Part shown: piece by piece, positions 22,024 through 31,767 of the stretch
How positions within the stretch are numbered: the first letter of the stretch is position 1
Layout of the letters: each line of letters opens with the position of its first letter
Position numbers and translations under genes: made by a program
Assembly: GCF_002770725.1 (NCBI RefSeq)
Contig: NZ_NQVN01000032.1
Coordinates: 1 to 40,252 of the forward strand
Direction of reading: 5' to 3'
DNA length: 40,252 nt
Source: Pleomorphomonas carboxyditropha
Lineage (GTDB): Bacteria; Pseudomonadota; Alphaproteobacteria; Rhizobiales; Pleomorphomonadaceae
The notes under the pieces: generated by a model
What the model was told of the DNA's origin: nothing
What the model saw: the letters and a program-made list of their open reading frames with translations, nothing else
The model's database searches: none

Positions 22024-22158
22024 AGCTGATGTGTTGGTTCCCTCGCCATCCTCCCGGCGAAAGCGAATCTTCAGCTGTTCCCCTCTGGAAGGTGCGGTAT
22101 CGTCCCTGCGATCCGCATTCCAAAACTAACAGCCGGGCCCCGTGCCCGGCTTTTTTTT
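22024..22158 (+). ncRNA. Putative structured small RNA with three C/U-rich loops
   Basis: No protein is supported here, but the folding is striking. GUUGGUU (22033-22039) pairs with AACUAAC (22124-22130) and closes a domain of three hairpins. Hairpin 1 is UCGCC/GGCGA with loop AUCCUCCC. Hairpin 2 is CUUCAG/CUG(G)AAG with loop CUGUUCCCCU. Hairpin 3 is UGCGG(u)AUCG/CGAUCCGCA with loop UCCCUG. A textbook intrinsic terminator follows immediately. CCUCCC-type loops are known in alphaproteobacterial small RNAs that mask ribosome binding sites, such as alpha-r14 and the CcsR RNAs. I do not recognise this as a specific member. Confidence 0.6.
22131..22158 (+). terminator. Intrinsic terminator
   Basis: AGCCGGGC (22131-22138) pairs with GCCCGGCT (22144-22151) around a five-base loop, directly followed by a T-run ending at 22158. 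It ends the small-RNA candidate and separates it from the DUF1217-like gene. Confidence 0.9.
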
Positions 22159-22375
22159 GCCTTCGTCCAGACTGGCAGCCTTCCCCTCCGCGAACCGACG
22201 GTACGGTGACCGCGCCCGATATGCGCGCGGCGTTGCCGGAAGCTTTGCCGGAAGCTTTGCCCGAATCTTTTCTGTCGAAACAAAAATCTACCCATGGGAA
22301 GGCGATACAGCCACGCGCAACCTTTAGATGCTTTGCTCGGCCGGAGCATCGCCGGAACATCGAGGGAGCGGCCAA

Positions 22376-24787
22376 ATGGTGTCGACCTACCTGAGCTACA
22401 CGCTTCTGACCCGTGACCTCGACAAGTCGCTGGTCCGGATCGCCCAGCAGGCCAGCGTCAAGCGCGAGGCGGAGTACTACCAGAGCAACATCGGCAAGGT
22501 GAAATCGGTCGACGGCTTCATGAAGGACGACCGGCTCTACCGGTACGCCATGAAAGCCTACGGCCTCGAGGACATGACCTATGCCAAGGCCTTCATGCGC
22601 AGGGTACTGGAGAGCGATCTGCTCGATTCGTCGAGCTTCGCCAACAAGCTGACGGACGCCCGCTACCGGCAATTCGCCGCGGCGTTTTCGTTCAGGAACG
22701 ACGAGAGCGCCGTCGTGCAGTCGTCCAGCCAGACCGACGGCCTGGTCGAACTCTACACCACGACGGTCAACAAGCAGGCGACATCGGTTGGCGACGACAC
22801 CCGCTACTACAACGTGGCGATCGACCGCGTCGGCAACGTCAACGACCTGCTGAACGACAACCGGCTGCGCAACTACGTGTTCACGGCCTTCGGCATCCAG
22901 GACAGCCATTACGCGCGGCAGGACATGGCGGCCGTCCTGAGCAGCGATCCGGCCGACCCGGCGAGCTACGTCAACACCGTGTGGGGACCGCGCCGCGACG
23001 ACGCGACCACCCGGCGGAACAGCGCCCGCGACGCCGTCGACGACGCAACCGCCAGGATCGACGACTACACGCATCAACTGGCGCTGCCGGACGCCGATAT
23101 CCCGGACCTGAACGCCAAGATCGCCGAGCAGCGGCGCCTGCAGGCGGTCGCCTGGGCCGACATGAACACCCAGGACGCGGCGCTCGTCACCATCAACCGC
23201 TATTTCGATCTCGCCGCCGCCTTCCAGTTCTCGGCCGACGGAACGCTGCCCGACGGCGTCAAGGCCCAGACCGAACAAAGCCGCGACGCCACCAACCGCC
23301 TGTACGTCGCCAACCAGCCGAGGACGTCGCCGACCGGCGCGCTGATGGAAAGAAGCATCTTCGAGGACAAGGTGGCCAGCGCCCGGACCGTCGACGAACT
23401 TCTCGACGACGGCGCCGGCGGCAGGCGCATGGCAAGTTTTCTCGGCACCGCCTTCGGCCTCGGGGCCATGCTGCCGGAAACGATCAGGAGCATCCTGACG
23501 AGCGATCGCGACCCTGCCAACCCGAACAGCTTCGTCAACCAGGCCGGCCGGTGGAAGGAGCCGTTCACCCGGCTGATGAATGCGTTCAACTTCAAGCAGG
23601 ATGGAACGCTCGACGCCGCCGACGCTGCGCAATCCCAGGCGCAGACGACGTCGGCGACCAGCGCCTACATGTCGGCCTACAACGACGCCGACGAGGCGGC
23701 CGACCGTCTGGCGATCAAGAACTTTCGCGAGAGCGTCTATACGATCACCTCGCTCGACAAGTTCCTGACGACGCCCAAGGTGTATAATTTCGCATTGCAG
23801 TCGGTCGGCCTCGACCCAGCCAGGGTCTCGCTGGACACCATCAAGAAGGTCATGAAAAGCGACCTCAACGACCCCAACAGCTACGTCCATCAACTCAAGG
23901 ACGACCGCTACCTCCAACTGGCCCGCAGTTTCAATTTCGACGGCAAGGGCAACCTCACCACGCCGCTGGTCGCCCAGGACCGCAGCGAGATCGCCGATAT
24001 TTCAAAGGACTACATCATCGCGAAAACGAAGTTCGCCAAGGGTGTGGAACTGACCGCCCTGCGCAAGAAGGCGGACGCCGACGCCGAGTACTACCGGACC
24101 GCCATCGCCGGCGTCGACAGCGTCGCCGATCTCCTCGCCGACCGCAAGGCCGTCGACATCCTGCTGGTCGCCAAGGGGCTCGACCCCAAGAAGGTCAGCA
24201 CCGACTATCTCAGGAAGGTCCTGACCTCGGATCGCAATGATCCGAAGAGCTTCGCGAACGCGGCGAGCGACAAGCGCTTCGCGGAAATCGCCAGCGCCTT
24301 CAATTTCGACACGTCCGGCAACGTCGTGCGCGTGGTGACGGTCGGGCCGCAGAAGCCGGTTCAGGTCAGGGAGACCGTCGACGGCTACTACCAGCAGACG
24401 ATGGAAACCCAGGAGGGAAACAGCAATCCGGGCGTCCGGCTCGCCCTCTATTTTCGCCGCAAGGCGGCGGATATCCGCACCGCCTACGACATCCTGGCCG
24501 ACCCGGCGCTGTCGCAGGTGTTCCGCACCACCTACAACCTGCCCGACGCCACGGCGAACATGGAGATCGACCAGCAGGCGCGCGTCGTCGAGAAATATCT
24601 CGATCTCAAGGACCTCTCCGACCCGCAAAGGCTGGAAAAGCTCCTGCAGCGCTTCACCGCCATGTACGATCTCACCAACAACAAGGCCGGCAGCCCGTCG
24701 CTCGTCACCCTGATGCAGGGGTCCGGCGGCAGCATCAACCAGAATACCCTGATGGCGATCGCCAAGCTCGGCCGGGCGCATGGATGA
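22376..24787 (+). CDS. DUF1217-like repeat protein
   Basis: An 803-residue protein made of about six diverged copies of one unit of about 75 residues, at roughly 34-106, 144-285, 328-406, 450-522, 572-645 and 688-768. The unit runs YYxxxIxxVxSVDxLLxDxRLxxYxLxAxGLD, a variable helix, then (V/L)LxSDxxDPxSFxNxxxDxRYxxLAxAFNFxxxG. Unit 2 carries a helical insertion of about 65 residues (206-272), and unit 6 is the most diverged. The pattern fits DUF1217, a rhizobial family usually found near flagellar genes. No flagellar gene is present here. No signal peptide or membrane segment is seen. GAGGGAG lies eight bases before ATG 22376. Role unknown, possibly structural or secreted. Confidence 0.85.
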   Translation: MVSTYLSYTLLTRDLDKSLVRIAQQASVKREAEYYQSNIGKVKSVDGFMKDDRLYRYAMKAYGLEDMTYAKAFMRRVLESDLLDSSSFANKLTDARYRQFAAAFSFRNDESAVVQSSSQTDGLVELYTTTVNKQATSVGDDTRYYNVAIDRVGNVNDLLNDNRLRNYVFTAFGIQDSHYARQDMAAVLSSDPADPASYVNTVWGPRRDDATTRRNSARDAVDDATARIDDYTHQLALPDADIPDLNAKIAEQRRLQAVAWADMNTQDAALVTINRYFDLAAAFQFSADGTLPDGVKAQTEQSRDATNRLYVANQPRTSPTGALMERSIFEDKVASARTVDELLDDGAGGRRMASFLGTAFGLGAMLPETIRSILTSDRDPANPNSFVNQAGRWKEPFTRLMNAFNFKQDGTLDAADAAQSQAQTTSATSAYMSAYNDADEAADRLAIKNFRESVYTITSLDKFLTTPKVYNFALQSVGLDPARVSLDTIKKVMKSDLNDPNSYVHQLKDDRYLQLARSFNFDGKGNLTTPLVAQDRSEIADISKDYIIAKTKFAKGVELTALRKKADADAEYYRTAIAGVDSVADLLADRKAVDILLVAKGLDPKKVSTDYLRKVLTSDRNDPKSFANAASDKRFAEIASAFNFDTSGNVVRVVTVGPQKPVQVRETVDGYYQQTMETQEGNSNPGVRLALYFRRKAADIRTAYDILADPALSQVFRTTYNLPDATANMEIDQQARVVEKYLDLKDLSDPQRLEKLLQRFTAMYDLTNNKAGSPSLVTLMQGSGGSINQNTLMAIAKLGRAHG

Positions 24788-24910
24788 CGGAACCGAAGTC
24801 CGCTCCGGTCCGATGTTTCGGGCGAAACGGCGCCGGCCTTCGGTCTCCGCATGGCCGGGCCGCGCTTGCCGATGCGGTTTGACCTTGCGTGAGGCCGCGC
24901 GCCGCAATAG

Positions 24911-26176
<1,266 letters not shown>

Positions 26177-26203
26177 GCGCTGCCACCCCGGTTTGAACAA
26201 TGA

Positions 26204-26233
26204 GGGATCGGAGCTTCGGCTCCGGTCCCTTTT
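26204..26233 (+). terminator. Intrinsic terminator after the aminotransferase
   Basis: GGGATCGGAGC pairs with GCTCCGGTCCC over 11 bases (one U·G pair) with a stable TTCG tetraloop, followed by TTTT at 26230-26233. The convergent MarR-GNAT gene ends at 26233, so the hairpin may serve both strands. Confidence 0.93.
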
Positions 26234-27162
26234 CATTTCCGGCGCCTGACGAAGCTCTGTTCGACGAGCTCCTTGCCCCAATGCCTGCCGGCGTGCTCCT
26301 CGTCCAATACGAAGCCGCGCGACTCGTAGAGGTGGCGGGCGGCATCGAGGCCCGCGAAGGTCGACAGATGCGTTTCGGCGAAACCGCGCTCGTCGGCAAA
26401 GGCCAGCGCCGTATCGAGCAGCCTCTTTCCCGCGCCGCTCCCTCTGACGCTGTCGTCGACGATGAACCAGCGCAGATGGGCGATGCCGGCGCCCAGATCC
26501 TCGCCGTCGATCGCCAGGGAGCCGACGATCTCCCCGCCCTGCCGCGCCGTCCAGATGGCGTTGCGCGGGCTGTCCGGACGGCCGCAGAACTCGGCCAGCC
26601 CGCCGGCGACCAGCGACTCGAAGCGCCGGCCGAGCCCGTGCTCCCGCGCGTAGTAGCGCGCGTGCATCTCGGTGATGCGGGCGATCAGCCCGGGCCGGTA
26701 GCCCGGGACGATCTCGATGGCATCATCGTCGCCGGCCCAAACGCCGAGGGCCCGGCTGTAGAGGCGCAGCCCGTCCAGCACCAGGCGGTCCTCGCCGTCG
26801 CCAAGGCGGCCCAGCGCATCGACGACCTGAGCGCGCGCGAAGGCATGGATCGCCGCCACGCGCGCCTTGCCGGCGGCGGTCAGCGACAGCAGCTTGACGC
26901 GGCCGTCGGTTTCCGCCGCCGCTTCCTCCACCTCGCCGGAGGCCACCAGCTTGCGCAGCATCCGGCTGACGCTCGATTTTTCGAGACGCAGGCGAGCGCC
27001 GAGCTCGCGCGCCGTGACGCCGCCCTTTTCGATCTCGATCAGCGCATGCACCGCCGACGGCGAAAGATCGGTTCCGGCGAACGCGCCGCCCATGAACCCC
27101 CACTCGCGAACCATCGCCCGCGACAGGGTGCGGATTTCTTCGACGACAGGATCGGTGCTCAC
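26233..27162 (-). CDS. MarR-GNAT fusion: transcriptional regulator with acetyltransferase domain
   Basis: A 309-residue two-domain protein. Residues 1-150 are a MarR winged helix, including LSPSAVHALIEIEKGGVTARELGARLRLEKSSVSRMLRKL and a DGRVKLLSLTAAG wing. Residues 165-309 are a GNAT acetyltransferase, with IVDDSVRGSGAGKRLLDTALAFADERGF as the acetyl-CoA site and HLYESRGFVLDEE near the end. GTG 27162 is preferred because GAGGAG lies nine bases before it. The longer reading from 27210 would put the palindrome at 27185-27203 inside the gene. The acetylation substrate is unknown. Confidence 0.9.
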   Translation of the reverse strand: MSTDPVVEEIRTLSRAMVREWGFMGGAFAGTDLSPSAVHALIEIEKGGVTARELGARLRLEKSSVSRMLRKLVASGEVEEAAAETDGRVKLLSLTAAGKARVAAIHAFARAQVVDALGRLGDGEDRLVLDGLRLYSRALGVWAGDDDAIEIVPGYRPGLIARITEMHARYYAREHGLGRRFESLVAGGLAEFCGRPDSPRNAIWTARQGGEIVGSLAIDGEDLGAGIAHLRWFIVDDSVRGSGAGKRLLDTALAFADERGFAETHLSTFAGLDAARHLYESRGFVLDEEHAGRHWGKELVEQSFVRRRK

Positions 27163-27184
27163 CGGCCAAGGCTCCTCGTGGATA

Positions 27185-27203
27185 TAGTTGTATGATACAA
27201 CTA
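27185..27203. promoter_or_regulatory. Operator palindrome upstream of the MarR-GNAT gene
   Basis: TAGTTGTATGATACAACTA is a perfect inverted repeat with 8-bp arms and a TGA centre, 23 bases upstream of the preferred GTG start. Size and symmetry fit a MarR-family dimer site and suggest autoregulation. Confidence 0.7.
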
Positions 27204-27289
27204 AATCCACGCCGGGTACAGTCCGATGCTTCGCGGATCAGCGCCTCCGTTTTGGACATAAGCCCTATATGCGCCTTTTGCCCTTTCCG

Positions 27290-27396
27290 GCCCGAGGTCC
27301 TGCGCCTGCGCGCAGGATGACAGAATTATATATAGGAAACAAATACATAACCTATCTATAGATTGTCATCCTGCGCGCAGGCGCAGGACCTCGGGC
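27290..27396. repeat. Interspersed paired-hairpin element, copy C
   Basis: Two perfect inverse 33-nt arms at 27290-27322 and 27364-27396 have hairpin stem CCTGCGC/GCGCAGG. The centre is AT-rich (TTATATATAGGAAAC). Flanks GCCCTATAT and GCCGATATAGCTCTCC are the outer parts shared with other copies. Beyond it, 27400-27776 shows no supported gene. Confidence 0.88.
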
Positions 27397-27776
27397 AGGA
27401 AAAAGCGAGCGGCCGATATAGCTCTCCGGAACCAAACGGGCGGCCCAGATCGCTCGCGTGGGGAGCTCGCGCAGGGGCCCATCCGCGACGCCGAAAAAGC
27501 GACCTTCCGCATTTACGCGGCGTTAACCAGACGGCACGCTCGCCGCCGCCCAAATTCCTGAAAGAACAGGCAATTTTCCAATCCGCCATCTTCTCCACCG
27601 GCCCTCCACCGGTCAAGTGTTAACCTCGCCACGAAATCGCCACGACATCTCCCGTCACCCACCTCAATCCCGGCATCGACGCGACCCATTCGCAGGGCAT
27701 CTCTTTGGCTATCGACAGTCGCCGACCGAAGGCCCGGCCCGGCGACCTGAGCGACGAAGCGGCAAGGACGAGAACG

Positions 27777-28187
27777 ATGACGGACAGGATCGACGACACC
27801 CCCTTCAATGCGGCCACCGGACACGACCAGGAACTCTCCGTCGGCGCCGGCGCCTCCATCGTCATCGCCGTCGCCACCTCGCTGATCCTGGCGGTGACGC
27901 TGCTGTTCGCCAGCCTGGCGCCGGTCAGGGCGGCGGAGATTGCGCCGGCCGTCGCCACGCTCGACGCCAAGACCGGCGCCATCCGCCCGGCCGGCGATCC
28001 CGTCCCCTACGTCACCCAGGTGCCGCGCGACATGAGCTATGCGGTTTCGTCGACCACCACCGACCTCTCCCACAGCCTTGCCGCCATCGTCGTCATGGCG
28101 GTGCTGGCCGGCTGGCTGACGGTGTCCGCCGACCTCTGGCGCGCCCTGTTCAATCGGGTTAAAAGCTGGGATCGCTCGCGCTCGTAA
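27777..28187 (+). CDS. Small membrane protein, unknown
   Basis: A 136-residue protein I do not recognise. It has a first hydrophobic helix ASIVIAVATSLILAVTLLFASLAPVRAA at about residues 25-52 and a second, SLAAIVVMAVLAGWLTVSADLW, near 100-122, joined by a polar loop that would be periplasmic. ATG 27777 (MTDRIDDTPF) is chosen because the upstream in-frame extension is low in complexity. Codon use is GC-rich like core genes. The next gene begins 12 bases after the stop, so they are probably co-transcribed. Confidence 0.65.
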   Translation: MTDRIDDTPFNAATGHDQELSVGAGASIVIAVATSLILAVTLLFASLAPVRAAEIAPAVATLDAKTGAIRPAGDPVPYVTQVPRDMSYAVSSTTTDLSHSLAAIVVMAVLAGWLTVSADLWRALFNRVKSWDRSRS

Positions 28188-28199
28188 CCCCGGTATCCA

Positions 28200-28781
28200 A
28201 TGTCCCCTTTGCGTTTCCTCGGCTTGGTGCTCGCGGCCCTCTTGGGGGCATTCCTGCTCCTGGTGCTGGCCTTCAACACCTACGGCAGGGAAGCGAGCTG
28301 GGAAGCGGTGTTCGGGTCGCCCGATCTCGGCCCCTATGATTTCTCCATGCCGTCGCGCACCGGCAAGCTCAACGACACCCTCGCCTGCCCGGCCGACGAC
28401 TGCCAGAAGGGCATCCCCGACGTCGAGACGCGCCGTTACGACCTGGCGCCGGCCACCCTGTTCGCGGTGGCGGAAAAAGTGGTGAAGCGCCTGCCGGGCA
28501 AGGTGCGCGTGGTCGGCGCCAATCCGGTCAACACCCGCCTCCGGGCGATCGTCTTCTCGCCGGTGCTGCGCATGCCCTCGACGCTGTCGCTGATGGTGGC
28601 GCCGGCCCGCGGCGGCGGCTCATTCCTCTACGTCTATTCGCGCAGCCAGATCGGCTATTACGACCTCGGCCGCAACACCGCCAACGTCGTGGCGCTGATT
28701 TCCGGCATCAACGCCGAGCTGGCGGCCGTCACGCCGGCCCCGCTCGCCCCAACCCAGCCCGGTCCCGCCCCGGCCAAATAG
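28200..28781 (+). CDS. DUF1499-family protein
   Basis: A 193-residue protein with an N-terminal membrane anchor FLGLVLAALLGAFLLLVLAFNTYG followed by a domain with the DUF1499 pattern NDTLACPADDC, a central LFAVAEKVVKRLPGKVRVV and a late SQIGYYDLGRNTANVVALISGI. Two cysteines (ACPADDC) are typical. The tail is proline and alanine rich. It probably faces the periplasm. Function of the family is unknown. It is close behind the small membrane protein gene. Confidence 0.82.
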   Translation: MSPLRFLGLVLAALLGAFLLLVLAFNTYGREASWEAVFGSPDLGPYDFSMPSRTGKLNDTLACPADDCQKGIPDVETRRYDLAPATLFAVAEKVVKRLPGKVRVVGANPVNTRLRAIVFSPVLRMPSTLSLMVAPARGGGSFLYVYSRSQIGYYDLGRNTANVVALISGINAELAAVTPAPLAPTQPGPAPAK

Positions 28782-28809
28782 ACCGCCCCCGGCCGCAACG
28801 CGAGGCGCC

Positions 28810-29433
28810 CTATATTTCCTTGTAGATCGCCACCGCCCGGCCGATCACCTCGATCGCACGCATATCGAAATAGGATTTGAAGCCCCCGATGACCGACGAG
28901 GGGACAAAGCGATCGGGATTATCCTCGTATGCCCTCAGCACGACCCCGCCGCCGCCTACGGAAACGGCATAGATTCCCTGCTTTTCCAGTATGGTCCTGG
29001 ACATGTCGATGAGGACGATGCTGTGCTTGGGAATGACATGGCTCATGGAATGATCGTCCAGTCTCGTCGCGACGACATCCCCTTTCGACGCGGGAACACG
29101 GACGGTGCGGGCGGCGTTGGCAGCCTCGATTTTCCCGGCCATGAACTCTTGTCGCCTGTCCGGCAGCTCCGCGATGTCGAAGAACGGGATACGGGCGTCG
29201 TAGCGCTCCTGCGGCGAATCATCTTCCCCCAGGAGCCACGCCTTCGAGGTTTTAAGAACAGGCGCCAGGGCTTCCACGGTCCGGATGTTGACGCCGGCAT
29301 CTATCCCTTGCAACTTCGATCTTCTAATATTCCTGATGGCATCTTTGCTCAAACCGGCCGCTAGAGAAGCCGCCGAAGCAGAAAGCCCTACATCTTTAAG
29401 CTTTCGCTCTATTCTATCTAAAATATCCGCCAT
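28810..29433 (-). CDS. XRE-family repressor with S24-like domain
   Basis: About 207 residues. The N-terminal helix-turn-helix covers SASAASLAAGLSKDAIRNIRR. The C-terminal S24/LexA-like domain has DDHSMSHVIPKHSIVLID, corresponding to the nucleophile segment GDSMxP, and a GGGGVVLRAYEDNP strand. In self-cleaving S24 proteins that strand carries the catalytic lysine (for example VKRL). Here an arginine stands at the place, so self-cleavage may be lost. A second Met two codons upstream (29439) is possible. The leader is very AT-rich. The gene resembles a prophage or integrative-element repressor, but no integrase or phage genes lie beside it. Confidence 0.85.
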   Translation of the reverse strand: MADILDRIERKLKDVGLSASAASLAAGLSKDAIRNIRRSKLQGIDAGVNIRTVEALAPVLKTSKAWLLGEDDSPQERYDARIPFFDIAELPDRRQEFMAGKIEAANAARTVRVPASKGDVVATRLDDHSMSHVIPKHSIVLIDMSRTILEKQGIYAVSVGGGGVVLRAYEDNPDRFVPSSVIGGFKSYFDMRAIEVIGRAVAIYKEI

Positions 29434-29664
29434 AATCATAATTTATATAACACAAGTAGACTGCAATAAAGCGGTTTTAATACCGAAAATAAATTGCGCT
29501 CATTGTGTATTACGTCTAGGAAAATAAAAATAGCCCGCAATAGTCATTGAAATACAGGATTAAGCGCAAATCAACAGACGATGCCCTGCCATTGCGCGGC
29601 ACAACAAAATCGGTTATTTTACCGCCAAATGATCAATTTCAGCACCAACACACAGGGGAAGGTG

Positions 29665-29958
29665 ATGGAGTTTCTGTCGGCAATTTATCTGTATTCGGTG
29701 ATAAGCGGCTCCATTATTGCAATCTATTTTGGAGTACACCTGTTCATATTGAATTTATTTATTATATTCGGCCTATGCCTGACTTTCTGTGGGGCAAGCA
29801 GTTATGGATTTATGAATTCGATTATCTTCACATTTGCAGTATTGATCTCAAACCAGACCAGCTTCATATGTGGTATTGTCTATAAATATTTTCATGCTTT
29901 ATTTCCAAGAAAGTCCCTGGATAGAAATAGAAAAAACCCTCCGCTTGAGATACGTTGA
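29665..29958 (+). CDS. Small AT-rich membrane protein candidate
   Basis: A 97-residue frame starting MEFLSAIYLYSVISG with three hydrophobic stretches: IYLYSVISGSIIAIYFGVHLF, FIIFGLCLTFCGAS and IIFTFAVLISNQTSFICGIVY. It ends in a basic tail FPRKSLDRNRKNPP. AGGGGAAGG lies just before the ATG. It is divergent from the repressor across an AT-rich 231-nt region that would hold both promoters. I do not recognise the family. A non-coding alternative is possible because AT-rich DNA easily encodes hydrophobic residues. Confidence 0.4.
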   Translation: MEFLSAIYLYSVISGSIIAIYFGVHLFILNLFIIFGLCLTFCGASSYGFMNSIIFTFAVLISNQTSFICGIVYKYFHALFPRKSLDRNRKNPPLEIR

Positions 29959-30136
29959 ACTAAATCGGTAAGATAACCCTCCCGGAACTCTATGATGAGG
30001 TGAAATTGAACGAAGGCGACGAGTAGGAGCACGCCGGGCGGGGCCGGCGGAAGTCTCCCGCCGACCATTTGTCAGGACGCAAGCCACGGCGCAAAACGGC
30101 GTGCCTTTTTGCCGGAATGGCGCCGGCCTGTTCCCG

Positions 30137-30877
30137 TCAGCCATCGCCAAGCCGGTAGACGGACACGTGCGACCGCGATTCGCCGGTGAACGGCGTTCCG
30201 GTCCAGTCCGCCGACCGCTCTTCCAGCGCGAAACCGGCCAGTTGGCCCATCAGGTCCAGTTCGGCCGGCCAGACATAGCGATGGGCGGAGCGCAGCAAAG
30301 CCGCCTGCCTGTCGTCGCCGAACCGGAAGTGGTGCGACACGACGCGCTGCTCCAGCACATCGTAGGTGTCGAGGCCGATGTAGCCGGGCTCCGTGCCGAA
30401 GACGACGGCGTCCTGGCCGGGCGGCAGCTTGCGCAATTCGGGAACCCACAGCTCGATGACGAACCGGCCGCCGGCTTCGAGGTGCCGCGCGGCGTTCCGG
30501 AAGCAGGCGACCTGCTCCGTCTGCGTCAGCAGGTTCGACAGGGTGTTGTAGACGAGATAGACGAGCTTGAAGCGCCCCGGCGCCCGCGCCGTCGCCATGT
30601 CGCCGGCGATGACCGGAATCCTGGTTTCGTCGGCCTTGGTGCGCAACTGGTCGATCATCGCCGCCGACAGTTCGATGCCGGCGACCGGCACGCCCCTGTC
30701 GCGGAGGGGAATGGCGACCCGCCCCGTTCCGATGGCGAATTCGAGCGCCGGGCCGTCGCCGGCCAGCCCGGCGAGCCGATCGACCGTCTGCCTCAGCAGT
30801 TCGGGCGCGAACATGCCGGCGCCGGGCGTGTCGTAGCTCCCGGCCGTTTCGCTGTCCCAGGGATCCCAAGGGATCAT
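30137..30877 (-). CDS. Class I SAM-dependent methyltransferase
   Basis: A 246-residue protein. Motif I is PALEFAIGTGRVAIPL, with the usual acidic end of strand 2 in VAGIELSAAMIDQL. Motif II is IPVIAGDMATARA, and the following strand is FKLVYLVYNTLSNLLT. This type is annotated as a generic methyltransferase of the UbiE/TehB-like group. ATG 30877 is chosen because GGAGGAAA sits about six bases before it. An in-frame Met at 30934 lacks support. No partner gene suggests its substrate. Confidence 0.88.
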   Translation of the reverse strand: MIPWDPWDSETAGSYDTPGAGMFAPELLRQTVDRLAGLAGDGPALEFAIGTGRVAIPLRDRGVPVAGIELSAAMIDQLRTKADETRIPVIAGDMATARAPGRFKLVYLVYNTLSNLLTQTEQVACFRNAARHLEAGGRFVIELWVPELRKLPPGQDAVVFGTEPGYIGLDTYDVLEQRVVSHHFRFGDDRQAALLRSAHRYVWPAELDLMGQLAGFALEERSADWTGTPFTGESRSHVSVYRLGDG

Positions 30878-30961
30878 GCGCGTTTCCTCCGGATCATTCG
30901 CGGGCCCGCGATCGCCCTCGGCAGTATAAATCATTCCAACCCATTGCCGCTAAAGGCGTAA

Positions 30962-31424
30962 ACCGTGGTATAAAGCCAAATAGCAGGTATCCCCGGTCCT
31001 TTTACACGCCCCCGTGCACAATCGGAAAGAGGGCTTGAGCCCTTGCAATCATCTAGACTGTCATATATACTGATGATATTGGTTCAATGCGCGTGTTTAT
31101 GGTGCGTTGGTGGTTGGCAGACATTTGTTCTGTCTTCTGAAATTTCGGGAAAAATTTCCTCTTTTTGGCCGACGGCGATCGGCCTCGAAATGGATATCGC
31201 ACAAGCCCCGCAAAACATCCATTGGGCGGCGAATACTCGTTTGGCATCGATAGAACCGCAGCGCCGCTTCGCTGGCATGAATATGGTGTCCGGAGATAAA
31301 CTCCGGGTATCGGCAGGATTTTGATCAGTTTTATCAGGCTGTGGATCCGGTTGAAGGTCCAGCACACAGCCGATCGGGACGCTTTGAAGCCCATTCATTT
31401 TTCATTCTTAACGTAGGCCATGAA
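30962..31424. other. Intergenic stretch without a supported gene
   Basis: Several short open frames exist on both strands (for example 31043-31324 forward and 31053-31394 reverse), but none has a family pattern, a good ribosome binding site or the GC-rich third positions of the neighbours. It lies between a divergent methyltransferase gene and the zinc-ribbon gene and would hold both promoters. Confidence 0.5.
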
Positions 31425-31703
31425 ATGGTGCATTGCCCCTATTGCCTGAGCGCCGTCTCCGAAAATGACTTCGTCTGCCCGGCCTGCGGCGCAGAGAAGG
31501 GCTACGTCTACTTCAATCGGAAATCGAGAGGGCTGATTTTCCTTCTCATGTTCGGCCTTCTGGTGCCGGTGGCCGTCGTCCTGGCGGTTCCCCTCTATTT
31601 TCAGGGTATCGGGGCGTCCTTCTGGGTGGCCGTGACGATCGCTCTCGGTATCGGCATCTTCACGGTGCACAGGCTGATCGTCGGGCCTACATGGTATCGC
31701 TAG
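31425..31703 (+). CDS. Zinc-ribbon membrane protein
   Basis: A 92-residue protein. The N-terminus MVHCPYCLSAVSENDFVCPACGAEKGYV is a four-cysteine zinc ribbon (CPYC and CPAC pairs). Two membrane helices follow, LIFLLMFGLLVPVAVVLAVPLYF and FWVAVTIALGIGIFTVHRLIVG. This architecture is common in small bacterial membrane proteins of unknown role. Start at 31425 is chosen since the family normally begins right at the first CxxC. The upstream in-frame extension to 31341 looks non-coding. Confidence 0.68.
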   Translation: MVHCPYCLSAVSENDFVCPACGAEKGYVYFNRKSRGLIFLLMFGLLVPVAVVLAVPLYFQGIGASFWVAVTIALGIGIFTVHRLIVGPTWYR

Positions 31704-31767
31704 CTGGCGGAGAGGGCCGCGACGCTCCGACTCGGCCGGACCCTATATCCGCCGCCCGCCCTTTCCG

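Noticed and set aside
28810-29958. Prophage island
   Set aside because: There is a repressor-like gene and AT-rich DNA, but no integrase, attachment repeats, packaging or structural phage genes in the window.
31043-31394. Overlapping small frames on both strands before the zinc-ribbon gene
   Set aside because: No family pattern, no clear ribosome binding site, and neither strand shows coding bias.
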